Shown here piece by piece: positions 26,501 to 35,099 of a stretch of 64,000 nucleotides of DNA. Source of the stretch: Legionella_C sp048541585 (GTDB taxonomy: Bacteria > Pseudomonadota > Gammaproteobacteria > Legionellales > Legionellaceae). The notes under the pieces are model-generated. The model saw only the letters and a program-made list of their open reading frames with translations. It had not been told where the DNA came from and ran no database searches. Made by a program: the position numbers and the translations under genes. The stretch is from assembly GCF_048541585.1 (NCBI RefSeq), contig NZ_CP183303.1, positions 2,046,001 to 2,110,000 of the forward strand. The letters run 5' to 3'. Numbering within the stretch: the first letter of the stretch is position 1; each line of letters begins with the position of its first letter.

Positions 26501-28096
26501 TAGATTGAAATATTCTTCTTTACGATCTAAATCCTCTGGAAGAGCACCTAGCTCAAATTTAATTTGACTAGCCTTAGCTTGAATTTCATCACAAGCTCTA
26601 GTAATACTTTCTATTGTTTGGGAATGTTTTTCCTTTTGTTGCTGAACCCACGCTTGCCACGTTTGATTAAGTCTTTGGGTTGTAGTAGTTTTGGTTCTAT
26701 TAAGTGACTGTTCAATTTCTTTTTTAAATTTATCAAAAACGTTATTAATGTATTCCCTAACGGTCATTAATACCGCATCTTTATCTGAAATTTTAATAAA
26801 TTGCATATTAAGGAGGGGCTGTTTAACAAAATTAAGATCAAGTTTTTCTCTAGCAAAGTCTTCTAACAAAGATTTTAGTTCAGTTGGCGCTGAATTAGCA
26901 TGTATTTCAGTATCAAGATTAGTTGTTTTAAATTTAGTTAAAAGATCCTCTTTACACTTTGCTAGCTTTTCTAAGCTTTCAGAAGTCATCTTATTTAGTT
27001 GATCTAATCGTTGTATTAATTGATGTAATAAAGTCTCTGACTTTGACATCGATTCTTCAGGTTGTGCTAACTCATCACTTTGTTGCAAAAGGGCTTGAAT
27101 TGCTGTAAATAATTCTTGGTTTAAGCTCTCTATAGTTTTACAAATTAATTCTGCTTTAGCTTTTTCACTTTTTACTTTCGGCGTGTCAGCAAAATCATTA
27201 ATATAATTGAAAATTGCGGTATTAATTAGCCCGGGAATTAAAGTGATATATTGATTATAAAGCGCATTAACGTCATATTCTTTTTTAGTATCATTATCTT
27301 TAAAAATAAAATTACCTTGATGAACTAACGTTTTTTTTGCAAGTTTAGCTGTCTGTTCAATCGCTTCAGGACTTAAAAAAGAAATAATATCTTGTAATTT
27401 ATCTTTTGGTAAATGCAATAAGGTATTAGCTAAATCAAGCCCTATTTCTAATAAAATAGGATTATTAATGGGAAAATCGTAACGATAAAGAGGTGATTTT
27501 GACGCTAATTTTTGATGATATTTTTCGGCAAAAAGTTTAGCAAACTCTTTTGGAAAATCATTGGCTTTATTTTTAAAGTAATCTAAGTTAAATGGATTAA
27601 AATCTAACTCTTTAAAAATATCAACAATGATAACTTTGGAAATTAAGCCATTATTAAAACCGGAAAGCGAGGAATTTAATTTTGCTGGCAATTGTGCAAC
27701 GGTTTGCTCCAAAGAAGAAAGATCTTGCTGCTGCAGAGTTTTGACGAATCCCTTCATACATAACTCTACCAGTGGTTCAATACTAACATGGCGATTCTTA
27801 TAAGCAGCGCTCTCTAAACTTTGAATCTTACTTCTAAAGCTCCATAATTTTGGTAGAAGGAGTACATCAGTAAAGTTAGGCGCTTTACCATTATTATAAA
27901 CATTTAAGATTTCTCGGCCTTGCTTGACTAAGTCCAATAATTTTTCAACTTGACTAGCAGTTTCGCTTGAAGATTCATTTCTTTTAGCTTTTGAAGCAGC
28001 ATCGTTATAAGCTAATTGTAATTTAGATTCTATTAATAAAAGTAATTGGCCTAGAGGACTATCAGCTACAGTGGTATAAGTCATTGCAATGCTCAC
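23570..28096 (-). CDS. Very large coiled-coil protein, effector candidate
   Basis: I do not recognise this 1508-residue protein by name. Nearly all of it (about residues 300-1420) is Leu/Lys/Glu-rich helix with long predicted coiled coils. No signal peptide is seen. Near the C-terminus is a hydrophobic segment (about 1453-1472; I-V-A-N-I-A-L-S-V-F-T-L-I-K-L) with conserved-looking flanks H-H-G-E-A-W-K-R before it and A-S-F-F-F-Q-Q-T-E-R after it. I recall similar C-terminal blocks in large Legionella proteins of the substrate type, but cannot verify it. The frame starts with GTG at 28096; an ATG four codons on (28084) is an alternative. It has no operon partner. A role as a secreted host-directed scaffold is inference. 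Confidence 0.75.
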   Translation of the reverse strand: MSIAMTYTTVADSPLGQLLLLIESKLQLAYNDAASKAKRNESSSETASQVEKLLDLVKQGREILNVYNNGKAPNFTDVLLLPKLWSFRSKIQSLESAAYKNRHVSIEPLVELCMKGFVKTLQQQDLSSLEQTVAQLPAKLNSSLSGFNNGLISKVIIVDIFKELDFNPFNLDYFKNKANDFPKEFAKLFAEKYHQKLASKSPLYRYDFPINNPILLEIGLDLANTLLHLPKDKLQDIISFLSPEAIEQTAKLAKKTLVHQGNFIFKDNDTKKEYDVNALYNQYITLIPGLINTAIFNYINDFADTPKVKSEKAKAELICKTIESLNQELFTAIQALLQQSDELAQPEESMSKSETLLHQLIQRLDQLNKMTSESLEKLAKCKEDLLTKFKTTNLDTEIHANSAPTELKSLLEDFAREKLDLNFVKQPLLNMQFIKISDKDAVLMTVREYINNVFDKFKKEIEQSLNRTKTTTTQRLNQTWQAWVQQQKEKHSQTIESITRACDEIQAKASQIKFELGALPEDLDRKEEYFNLKVAELENKNKELQVLQQDLNLEEKKLIELSENVNVPEEFVSQFGNRFQKEIHNLYDTKINYLEEIKSVIKIIEINLLEHDKNLKKINEKIQFEKTVNEGNTDELKSILNDKLQILHDLHKDFNSQQLQIKQDELKTFQTPKPKENLENLQKKFNDKLLSFKEELENFYKPLTILNINVPASQRQDIVEILESLAVSDQREVIKCIKNFGLLHEENTASQGLVELYKIYKWIEDELKPAAKQNLSTQQVENLLVKTKEFNNPHVVKLFFEIICPDIKVTNANHWQEFYLSLRKIYHPSILTSEATKAQNKLKLEKLTDLADATYKTLLAKEPLEKIINTLTNIEEELSQIKVDITNLERETQLEEEISILLKKEKQLFNLNQTSIILGKLIIASEEIQVLNQEINSLKEKLNTSSEFLTQFTEINVTIEALLKSLKTIANELQDLNSLLHFNDTKDYESKCMKLSNVCLTLQSELTKLANSYQERVTEEFNLKLKNLQHFEEEFKEASQNYLISKTPTTDKLNVLLKQLSELSQEINKFKVQTKVITEKHQSAFDLSSDTYIAINEFSESNKAELLTKKMLDYIDELIQQAQDKSDQLIININNVHKKDCNKSYRQLINDAGYLINKASYEMANLKNSLSNNYLTENLNLAKIIKPLEGRIKKIQIEVDAKSGCITSAYIRIQKRKELANFFKQELDNYLINRAKRFNVKDNLTAKDSKARRLFIKGSEKTKGLEQLLDDFILKGDSRALLEFININKTSLPGYHLQPLVNRLTIAIKNYEKIIPINYSSDLTAEVYIPSLNVADAKNVLEHLQQNIETKALAVEIEKLYQAIETMYDYGVRLKDEAVIAKNIKESSAQTVINLANDLKENLDEFLVKNETTLQEGGPARKQLLQSFQQDFKTLLHSEDDHLSEHHGEAWKRIVANIALSVFTLIKLTVSKLTTNQASFFFQQTERLKKVDAVEHSLDAVVASAALI

Positions 28097-28182
28097 AAGA
28101 TTAATTGGTTTCTTTAGCTCAAGAAAAATTAAAATTTGCCAATTGTGAGCATTATTTTTGCAAAAATCAATAAATACAATGA

Positions 28183-29007
28183 TTAATTTTTAGCAACCTG
28201 ATTTAATAAATTTCCAAGGCGACATCCTGCTGTTGCCAAGCGCTGCTTAACGGTTGCCTTAACAGTATGTTCATAGGCTTTAGAGGGTTGTTCACCTTCT
28301 TTTATTAAATAAGCTAATTCAACTGCTAATTGATGCGATTCTTCAGCCCACTGCTCTGGACTTAATAATTCAGTATTCGCACTGCACGGCCAGCGCTTTT
28401 GCAGAAGCTGGGCTTGTTTTGCGATAGTTTTAGGTGAATAGCGCTTTTTTAAATAGCCACCGCCATTATCCCAATAAGCATGTAAGTTATCACCCACTGA
28501 ATTAGCTGCTAATTTAACTAAATTTCCGCCTTTATCCCCATTAGGATAATTCTTACTGTATAAACTGACAGCATGCATGGGTTGATGAATATCACCAATA
28601 ACATGTAAAAGAACACGTAAGCTAAAACCTTTATCATAAGTAGATGTTGTTTTGCTTTTTAAAATAGAAATAGCTTCGTTAATAGCATAAACCGCATTAA
28701 CTTTATCAGGTTCGACAGTAGGAGTATTATCAATTGAATAGGGAATATCTATGAAGTGCAGCGCCTGTAACCATAATTCATTACGATAGCGTAACCTATC
28801 TAACCAAGGTGCCGAGCTAACAAGTGATCTTCTCCCATAAACTTGATCAAGTTCGTGGTTATAAGAATCATAAAGTTGCTTTGCTTGCGGTGTTAACTGA
28901 TCATAGGCAATTTGAGCTACTAAACGATGACCTAAACTATTCCAAGCATGAGCACTAAGACTTAATCCTAAACTTAAAGCTGCAACTAGTGAAATTCTTT
29001 TTCTCAT
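28183..29007 (-). CDS. S1/P1-type zinc-dependent nuclease
   Basis: A 274-residue exported protein. The signal peptide ends at A-H-A, so the mature chain begins with Trp, which in P1-type nucleases supplies a zinc ligand through its free N-terminus. Zinc-binding His and Asp follow: W-N-S-L-G-H-R, a loop around H-F-I-D-I-P, V-L-L-H-V-I-G-D-I-H-Q-P-M-H-A, and later N-L-H-A-Y-W-D. These enzymes cut single-stranded DNA and RNA and 3'-phosphates, acting in the periplasm or outside the cell. It starts three bases after the tolB stop and belongs to the tol operon, where pal would normally stand. Confidence 0.92.
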   Translation of the reverse strand: MRKRISLVAALSLGLSLSAHAWNSLGHRLVAQIAYDQLTPQAKQLYDSYNHELDQVYGRRSLVSSAPWLDRLRYRNELWLQALHFIDIPYSIDNTPTVEPDKVNAVYAINEAISILKSKTTSTYDKGFSLRVLLHVIGDIHQPMHAVSLYSKNYPNGDKGGNLVKLAANSVGDNLHAYWDNGGGYLKKRYSPKTIAKQAQLLQKRWPCSANTELLSPEQWAEESHQLAVELAYLIKEGEQPSKAYEHTVKATVKQRLATAGCRLGNLLNQVAKN

Positions 29008-29010
29008 TTT

Positions 29011-30276
29011 CTATCCTAAATAAGGTGACCAAGCTGGCTCTTGTACATCTCCATCGCGTATAGGAAGGCGCACTTTAACTCGACCATCAATTGACACCAT
29101 TCCTAATACACCTTTGTCTTGAAATTGCGTTGCATATAAAATTAAGCGCCCATTCGGTGAAACTGAAGGTGATTCAGCTAACGGTGCGGAGGTTAACTGA
29201 TTTACATAACTTTTATCAGCTTCTTGCGTAGCAATATTAAAGCGATTACTTTCATCCCGATGAAGCATAACAATATATTTTTGATCAGGTGTATAAGATG
29301 CACGAGCATTGTAATTACCTTCATAGGTTACCCGGTTAATACTGCCATCGGCAAGTGATAATCTATAAATTTGAGGCGAGCCACCACGGCCAGAGGTAAA
29401 TAGTAACGAACGGCCGTCAGGAGCAAATCGCGGTTCTGTATCAATCGCTTCACCAAAGGTAAGCTGCTTTAAACTACCATTGGTTAAATCAACACTATAT
29501 ATTTTTGGATTTCCACCTTTAGAAAGAACTACGGCAAGCTGACGCCCATCAGGCGACCAAGCTGGAGCACCATTTATACCAGCAAAATCAGTCACTAATG
29601 TTCTTCGCCCAGTTGCAACGTTAACAATAAAAACTTGCGCTTTTTTCTTTTCAAAAGAAACATAAGCAATTTGTTTACCATCAGGGGACCATGAGGGTGA
29701 CATAATTGGCGCTGAGGAAATAAGTAGACTTTGCGGGTTATAGCCATCAACATCTGCAATTTCAAGTGCATATCTTGACCGCCCACCCTGCCGTTGTACT
29801 AATACATAAGCAATACGAGTTGAAAAAACACCGCGCTCACCAGTTAATTTTTCATATACTAAATCACTAATATGATGCGCTAAAGGACGGAGTTGGTTGC
29901 TACTGACTTGAAAGGTATGACTTAACAATACCCGACCTTGTGCTACCGCATCGACTAATCTAAAGCTTACTTCATAGTGATTAAAACCTGTTTTAGCAAC
30001 ATGACCTGTTAACAAACTATCAGCACCTGCTTGGCGCCATACATTAAAAGGAACTTCCTCTGTTAAATCAGCGGGCAAATTTACTAATTTAAAGCGGCCT
30101 GAAAAATGTAAATCGTTATTAACTACCTTTGTAAACTCTTGACTTGCATTATCGTTACCAAAAGAATTTATCGCAATGGGTAACGCTGAATTAACACCTT
30201 GTGTCAATTCTAAATCAAGTGCAAATAAAGACTTAGCAAAAACTAAAAACAGTAATGCTGCAATGCGGTTAACCAT
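29011..30276 (-). CDS. tolB: Tol-Pal system protein TolB
   Basis: Periplasmic six-bladed propeller protein of the Tol system, 421 residues. It has a signal peptide (cleavage after A-L-F-A), an N-terminal alpha/beta domain (L-E-L-T-Q-G-V-N-S-A-L-P-I-A), and propeller repeats of the P-S-W-S-P-D-G-K-Q-I-A-Y-V-S type (several times). TolB binds Pal and envelope partners for outer-membrane constriction during division. It is 3 bases after tolA; the S1/P1 nuclease follows. Confidence 0.97.
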   Translation of the reverse strand: MVNRIAALLFLVFAKSLFALDLELTQGVNSALPIAINSFGNDNASQEFTKVVNNDLHFSGRFKLVNLPADLTEEVPFNVWRQAGADSLLTGHVAKTGFNHYEVSFRLVDAVAQGRVLLSHTFQVSSNQLRPLAHHISDLVYEKLTGERGVFSTRIAYVLVQRQGGRSRYALEIADVDGYNPQSLLISSAPIMSPSWSPDGKQIAYVSFEKKKAQVFIVNVATGRRTLVTDFAGINGAPAWSPDGRQLAVVLSKGGNPKIYSVDLTNGSLKQLTFGEAIDTEPRFAPDGRSLLFTSGRGGSPQIYRLSLADGSINRVTYEGNYNARASYTPDQKYIVMLHRDESNRFNIATQEADKSYVNQLTSAPLAESPSVSPNGRLILYATQFQDKGVLGMVSIDGRVKVRLPIRDGDVQEPAWSPYLG

Positions 30277-30279
30277 TAC

Positions 30280-31251
30280 CTACCCCCTAACGTTTTCTGG
30301 TCTTACGGTTAAACTGATATCACGAAATAAATTAAATGTTGTTGGATCAGTTGGCACAGGCAATGGTGAGGCTTTGTAAATAGCGGTTTGCGCTGAGCGA
30401 TCTAGCACCGGATCGCCGCTGCTACGCATAAGGCTTGCTTCTAATACTTCACCATTCGGCGCTAAGCGGATGCGAAATTGACTAGATAAGCTACTATCTA
30501 CATTGTCAGGTAAAATCCATTGGCGACTAATGGCATTAACTATCATAGCTTTATATTTATCAACTTCTCCAGCAATTTTGGCTTTTTGCGCTGCATCCTG
30601 CGCTGCAAGAAGAGCTCGTTGTTTTTCTGCTTCTATTTTTGCTTCTTTTTCAAGCTCTTCTTTTTCTTTTTTTTCTTGTTCTACTTTTGCCAGTCTAAGT
30701 TGCTCTTCAATATTTTTTTTCTCAAGCCTAGCTAACTTTTCTGACTCAAGCTGCTGTTTTTGTTCTAATTGTTTTTGTTTATTTTTAAGCTCTTCTAAAT
30801 GCTTAGCTTCTTGCTCTTTTTGCAATGCTAATTGTTTTAATCTTTTTTGCTCCTCTTCAAGCTCTTTCTTTTTAGCAAGTACTAATTTAGCAGCCTCTTC
30901 CTTTAATTTAGCTAAGCGCTGCTGCTCTTGTATGCGAGCTTTACGGGCTGCTTCAGCCTGTTTTTTAAGCGCTAATTGATGCGCTTGCTCTGCTTTTTTT
31001 TCGCGCGCGCGGTCTTCTTTTAATTGATTAACAGCAGCCATGACTTCTTGACTATCAACACTAACTGCTTTCACGATTTCCTGTTTTGGCTGGTTAATTA
31101 CTTCTGCCGGCATAATTTGCCCAGGTTTATTTTCAGTTTCTTTTACTAAAACTGGCCTAGAACTCATTGACTCTATTAATAATACGAAGCCTAAAGCAAG
31201 ATGCAGACTAAGAGCTGCAAAAAATGATTTACGATAACTATTGTCGCTCAT
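30280..31251 (-). CDS. tolA: Tol-Pal system protein TolA
   Basis: An inner-membrane protein, 323 residues. One N-terminal transmembrane helix (about residues 9-27), then a very long Lys/Glu/Ala-rich helix (about 75-225) that spans the periplasm, and a small C-terminal domain with R-I-R-L-A-P-N-G-E-V and D-R-S-A-Q-T-A-I. It bridges TolQR to TolB/Pal. The composition makes many antisense frames look open; these are shadows. Its start overlaps the end of tolR by 4 bases. Confidence 0.95.
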   Translation of the reverse strand: MSDNSYRKSFFAALSLHLALGFVLLIESMSSRPVLVKETENKPGQIMPAEVINQPKQEIVKAVSVDSQEVMAAVNQLKEDRAREKKAEQAHQLALKKQAEAARKARIQEQQRLAKLKEEAAKLVLAKKKELEEEQKRLKQLALQKEQEAKHLEELKNKQKQLEQKQQLESEKLARLEKKNIEEQLRLAKVEQEKKEKEELEKEAKIEAEKQRALLAAQDAAQKAKIAGEVDKYKAMIVNAISRQWILPDNVDSSLSSQFRIRLAPNGEVLEASLMRSSGDPVLDRSAQTAIYKASPLPVPTDPTTFNLFRDISLTVRPENVRG

Positions 31252-31706
31252 CCTTGGCTCTCCTGTATTTGGCCTATAGAATCGGTTAATAAGCCAACTT
31301 GTTCAGCACCTGCTTGTTTTAATAGGCCCATGGCCATCACCACTTTACCATAACTAACCCCTTGATCGCCCTTAACAAGAACATGTATGGCTTGATGGGT
31401 TTGTTTGGCTAATTCTAATTCTGCAGCTACTCGTACCATTAAAGTATGTGGTTCAATAGGCATGTTAGGTTGGCTATGAATATTTAAGAAATATTCCCCT
31501 TGCTGATTAACCGAGACAATAACTGGCTCACGCTCGCTAGAAGATAACGACTCACTAGCAGCCTTAGGCAGCTCAACCGTGACACCTTGCGTTAACATAG
31601 GTGCTGTTATCATGAAAATAACTAATAAAACAAGCATAACATCAATATATGGAACGACATTAATTTCAGCTACTGGCCGAATACTAGTTCTCTTTTTTCT
31701 TAACAT
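31248..31706 (-). CDS. tolR: Tol-Pal system protein TolR
   Basis: A 152-residue ExbD/TolR-family protein. Cytoplasmic tail, then a transmembrane helix (about residues 16-38) carrying the proton-path Asp in P-Y-I-D-V-M-L-V-L-L-V, and a periplasmic domain. With TolQ it forms the proton-driven motor of the Tol system. It overlaps tolA by 4 bases and starts one base after tolQ. Confidence 0.96.
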   Translation of the reverse strand: MLRKKRTSIRPVAEINVVPYIDVMLVLLVIFMITAPMLTQGVTVELPKAASESLSSSEREPVIVSVNQQGEYFLNIHSQPNMPIEPHTLMVRVAAELELAKQTHQAIHVLVKGDQGVSYGKVVMAMGLLKQAGAEQVGLLTDSIGQIQESQG

Positions 31707-31707
31707 A

Positions 31708-32376
31708 TTACCCTCTAGCGGCCGTTTGTTGTTCTATTAAGGCAACTAATTCATCTTGAAATAAATCATATTCATTTAACAAACTATTTGCTCGCGTTGA
31801 GTAACGATTATAAGCAATAACAGCAGGAATAGCGGTAAATAGACCTAATGCAGTTGCAATCAAGGCTTCAGAAATTCCAGGCGCCACCATTGCAATGGTC
31901 GCTTGCTGTACCTGACCTAATGCTTGAAACGAGGTCATAATTCCCCATACAGTACCAAATAACCCAATATAAGGTGCAATAGAGCCCACTGAAGCGAAAT
32001 AAGGTAGATGACGCTCTAATTTAGTTGCTTCTTTAGCATAAGTAATTTGCATTACCCGTTGAATAGGCTCAAGTGCTACAATGCCATTTTTTCTTACCCG
32101 AATATACTCTTTAAAGCCTGCATGAAAAATTGCGGCCAGCCCTTTTTTCTGCCTAGGATTGCTATCAATATCTGTGTATAGCTTACTTAAATCATTGCTT
32201 TCCCAAAAACGTTTAGTAAACGCTTTAGATTCATATTTTTTACGCTTAAAATACCAGGCTCGCTGCAGAATAAGCGTCCAAGAAAAAATAGATGCTATTA
32301 GTAAGAGAAGCATTACCACTTTTACTACAATCCCTGCTTGTAAAAAATATCCCAAAACACTGGCATGACTACCCAT
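31708..32376 (-). CDS. tolQ: Tol-Pal system protein TolQ
   Basis: A 222-residue MotA/ExbB/TolQ-family membrane protein with three transmembrane helices (about residues 13-35, 133-155, 165-190). The motif G-L-F-G-T-V-W-G-I-M-T-S-F and the helix G-I-S-E-A-L-I-A-T-A-L-G-L-F-T-A-I-P-A-V are diagnostic. It forms the stator ring around TolR. It is the first tol gene; ybgC, usual just upstream, is not present between it and ruvB. Confidence 0.97.
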   Translation of the reverse strand: MGSHASVLGYFLQAGIVVKVVMLLLLIASIFSWTLILQRAWYFKRKKYESKAFTKRFWESNDLSKLYTDIDSNPRQKKGLAAIFHAGFKEYIRVRKNGIVALEPIQRVMQITYAKEATKLERHLPYFASVGSIAPYIGLFGTVWGIMTSFQALGQVQQATIAMVAPGISEALIATALGLFTAIPAVIAYNRYSTRANSLLNEYDLFQDELVALIEQQTAARG

Positions 32377-32537
32377 GTTTTATTCCTCCAACTATATACG
32401 ATATGTTTACGGACTTACAAAGCCCAATAGCTTCGTTAAAAATATTTAAATTACCCATTTAGTCATTTAAGTGACTAATTAAATAAAAGTCTTCAATTTA
32501 AGTCTGTAGCCTTTAGTAAATCAGTTTATAAATCTAT

Positions 32538-33566
32538 TTAAGACTCATTAACTGGCGACTCGCTAGCAGGCGTAATTATTCCAAAATGTTGGTAAGCTAA
32601 TTGAGTTGCTACTCGGCCTCGAGCAGTACGCATTAAAAAGCCTTGCTGAATCAAATAAGGCTCAATAACATCTTCAATAGTTCCTTTCTCCTCACCAATC
32701 GCCGCAGCAATACTTTCAACGCCAACCGGCCCGCCCGCAAATCGCTCTATAACAGCAAGCAATAGCTTTCTATCCATCACGTCAAAACCATGCTGATCTA
32801 CATCCAACATTTTTAAAGCAAGCTTGGCTATTTCTAAAGTTATTATCCCTTTTCCACATACTTCAGCATAATCACGAACTCGTCTTAAGAGTCGATTAGC
32901 AATACGTGGAGTACCACGTGAACGCATAGCAATTTCTTGTGCACCCTTATCATCCGTGGTAACTTTCAATAAGCGTGCTGAACGCGATACAATCTGTGTT
33001 AATGAGTCAATAGAGTAAAACTCTAATCGCTGTACAATACCAAAACGGTCGCGTAAAGGCGAGGTCAATGACCCTGCTCGGGTTGTTGCGCCAATTAAAG
33101 TAAACGGTGGAAGTTCTAATTTTATTGAGCGCGCAGCAGGACCTTCGCCAATCATAATATCAAGCTTATAGTCTTCCATAGCTGGATAAAGTATTTCTTC
33201 AATGACTGGATTTAAGCGGTGTATTTCATCAATAAACAATACATCATTTTCTTCAAGGTTAGTCAACAGTGCTGCAATATCGCCCGCCCTTTCAAGAACA
33301 GGACCTGAGGTTTGTTTTAGATTAACACCAAGTTCATGGGCAATAATTCCAGCCAGTGTTGTTTTTCCTAACCCCGGTGGACCAAAAATTAAAACGTGAT
33401 CAAGTGCATCACGTCTATTTTTTGCTGCATCAATAAAAATACGCATTTGCTGGCGAACAGCCTCCTGCCCAATGTAATCTTCAAGGCATAAAGGACGAAT
33501 AGCGCGTTCAATTGCATCCTCTGTTGGCGCAGCGTTAGCACTTATTAAGCGATCACTTTGCAGCAT
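32538..33566 (-). CDS. ruvB: Holliday junction branch migration ATPase RuvB
   Basis: A 342-residue AAA+ motor that drives Holliday junction migration with RuvA. It has Walker A G-P-P-G-L-G-K-T-T, Walker B L-F-I-D-E-I-H-R, sensor 1 (I-G-A-T-T-R-A-G) and the RuvB winged-helix end (T-A-R-G-R-V-A-T). ruvA and ruvC are not next to it, which they usually are. It lies upstream of tolQ with a 161-base gap. Confidence 0.97.
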   Translation of the reverse strand: MLQSDRLISANAAPTEDAIERAIRPLCLEDYIGQEAVRQQMRIFIDAAKNRRDALDHVLIFGPPGLGKTTLAGIIAHELGVNLKQTSGPVLERAGDIAALLTNLEENDVLFIDEIHRLNPVIEEILYPAMEDYKLDIMIGEGPAARSIKLELPPFTLIGATTRAGSLTSPLRDRFGIVQRLEFYSIDSLTQIVSRSARLLKVTTDDKGAQEIAMRSRGTPRIANRLLRRVRDYAEVCGKGIITLEIAKLALKMLDVDQHGFDVMDRKLLLAVIERFAGGPVGVESIAAAIGEEKGTIEDVIEPYLIQQGFLMRTARGRVATQLAYQHFGIITPASESPVNES

Positions 33567-33918
33567 AGTTTTTTAAATCTTTAGAAATTTATTTGGCTGC
33601 ATTCTAGCATACTTCTTTAGTAAGGTTGATGGTCTTTTTGTATTTCTTTTGCTAAGGACTGACTAAGCTTGATAATGAATAAAATCTAAATATTAAAGTT
33701 TCTATAACTGATTTAGAAGTAAACTTATATTGGAAAAATTGGAGACCAAATAAACTTTTTTTCTTATATTAACTGTTCAGCTGCAGATTAAATACTAGCG
33801 CTTGTAACTTAGTAGCCCCAATGTATAAGTTTCATGTCCTCTATTGAGAATTCAAATAATTTTGAATTTCATACAATATCAGACACATTAATCACGGCAA
33901 TAAATTGGGTCCTAGACT
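33567..33918. other. Intergenic region without recognised features
   Basis: AT-rich, 352 bases, between ruvB and the effector-like gene. The only structure I see is a short inverted repeat near 33848-33868 (attcaaa / ttttgaat) that might form a weak hairpin after the gene ending at 33919. No gene is visible. Confidence 0.45.
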
Positions 33919-35028
33919 TTATTTATTCATCGTATTAAGGACTTGTTTTATAGTTGTTTGCGAATCACCCAAGACCTTTCCTTTTGATTTAGAAACAAAG
34001 TGTTGAAAAAATCTATGTATTGATTTTCCTTGAGACGCAGGTTTTATAATTGATTTTGCCTCATCTTGATAGTTTGGTTGTAAAGTTAGTTTTTTTATGT
34101 GTTCAGGTTTCTTTTGTTCAGAAAAATTATTAATTATATTTTGCGCTCGATTATATCCTAGCTCTGCAGCTACTTTTTTTAAAGCGTAAGCTGTATTGTC
34201 AAATTCACCATTTTTTATGGTAGATAAATTATTTGATAATTCAAATAATAATTCAGGAAAATTGTTGGGGTATGCTGCTGATTCTTCAAATAAATGTAAT
34301 GCACAAATATTTAATTTTACTAATAATTCATTAAATTCGTTAGTTTTATTGTTAAAAAGAAGAGCATAAGCTTCTAAAATCATTAACTTTAATGCTTCTA
34401 ATGTAAAATTTGGTTTAGTACTTAACTTTAATTGAGAATGAGTATCCTTAGAAAGATTTAGTGCTTTAGATAAAATATTAATTGCTTTGATATTTTTATT
34501 TTCTAGAGCAATTTGGAAAGCATCTTTATTGTCATCCCCTTTTTGGTGAATATCTATATCAGGAAGAGATAATAACGCGTCTGTTAAGCTAAGCGTATAA
34601 CTACTTTTTACAGTTTCAGGTAGCAAGATACTATAGCTTTGTGATAATTCTCGATTAGTGGGTAAAAATAAGATGACTTTTCTAGCAAAATCTAAATGTA
34701 AATCCTCAGAACTTGTAGAACCAAATCTAGTTATGATTTTTATACACCATTTAAGGATATCTACTCCTTGAGATTTAAAAGAAAGGTCAATTTGACCAGA
34801 AGTAAGCCAGAATTCAATTTTTTTTAAATCCCTTATTCTTTCCGAGAAGAAACAAAACTCTTTTTCAGCTTCACACCAAGTAGCAATAAAAGTTTTACCT
34901 TGTTCATTTACCATATTTAAGCTTATACCTTTTATTTTTAATAAGGTATCAATCATATTATGATCTCTAACACTGCCTGCCTTAAAAAGAGTAGAAATTA
35001 TATACTGATTTTCATCTGGTAAAGCCAT
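33919..35028 (-). CDS. Ankyrin-like protein of unknown function, effector candidate
   Basis: A 369-residue soluble protein that I do not recognise. Residues about 170-195 (Q-K-G-D-D-N-K-D-A-F-Q-I-A-L-E-N-K-N) match an ankyrin repeat, and the N-terminal half (L-L-K-I-K-G-I-S-L-N-M-V-N-E-Q-G-K-T-F) has a similar pattern of helices ending in a Gly-Lys-Thr turn. The C-terminal 60 residues are basic. An AAGGGA ribosome site lies before the ATG. It is a single gene between ruvB and ygfX. Proteins of this kind are frequent among host-directed Legionella proteins, but that role is inferred. Confidence 0.7.
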   Translation of the reverse strand: MALPDENQYIISTLFKAGSVRDHNMIDTLLKIKGISLNMVNEQGKTFIATWCEAEKEFCFFSERIRDLKKIEFWLTSGQIDLSFKSQGVDILKWCIKIITRFGSTSSEDLHLDFARKVILFLPTNRELSQSYSILLPETVKSSYTLSLTDALLSLPDIDIHQKGDDNKDAFQIALENKNIKAINILSKALNLSKDTHSQLKLSTKPNFTLEALKLMILEAYALLFNNKTNEFNELLVKLNICALHLFEESAAYPNNFPELLFELSNNLSTIKNGEFDNTAYALKKVAAELGYNRAQNIINNFSEQKKPEHIKKLTLQPNYQDEAKSIIKPASQGKSIHRFFQHFVSKSKGKVLGDSQTTIKQVLNTMNK

Positions 35029-35099
35029 AATTGTCCCTTAAATCACTAGATTTATTTAGATAACTTATTGATAAATTTAATAAAATTATTATACCTATC

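Noticed and set aside
30503..30979. Ser/Cys/Phe-rich open frame antisense to tolA
   Set aside because: It is caused by the Lys/Glu-rich composition of the tolA helix on the other strand.
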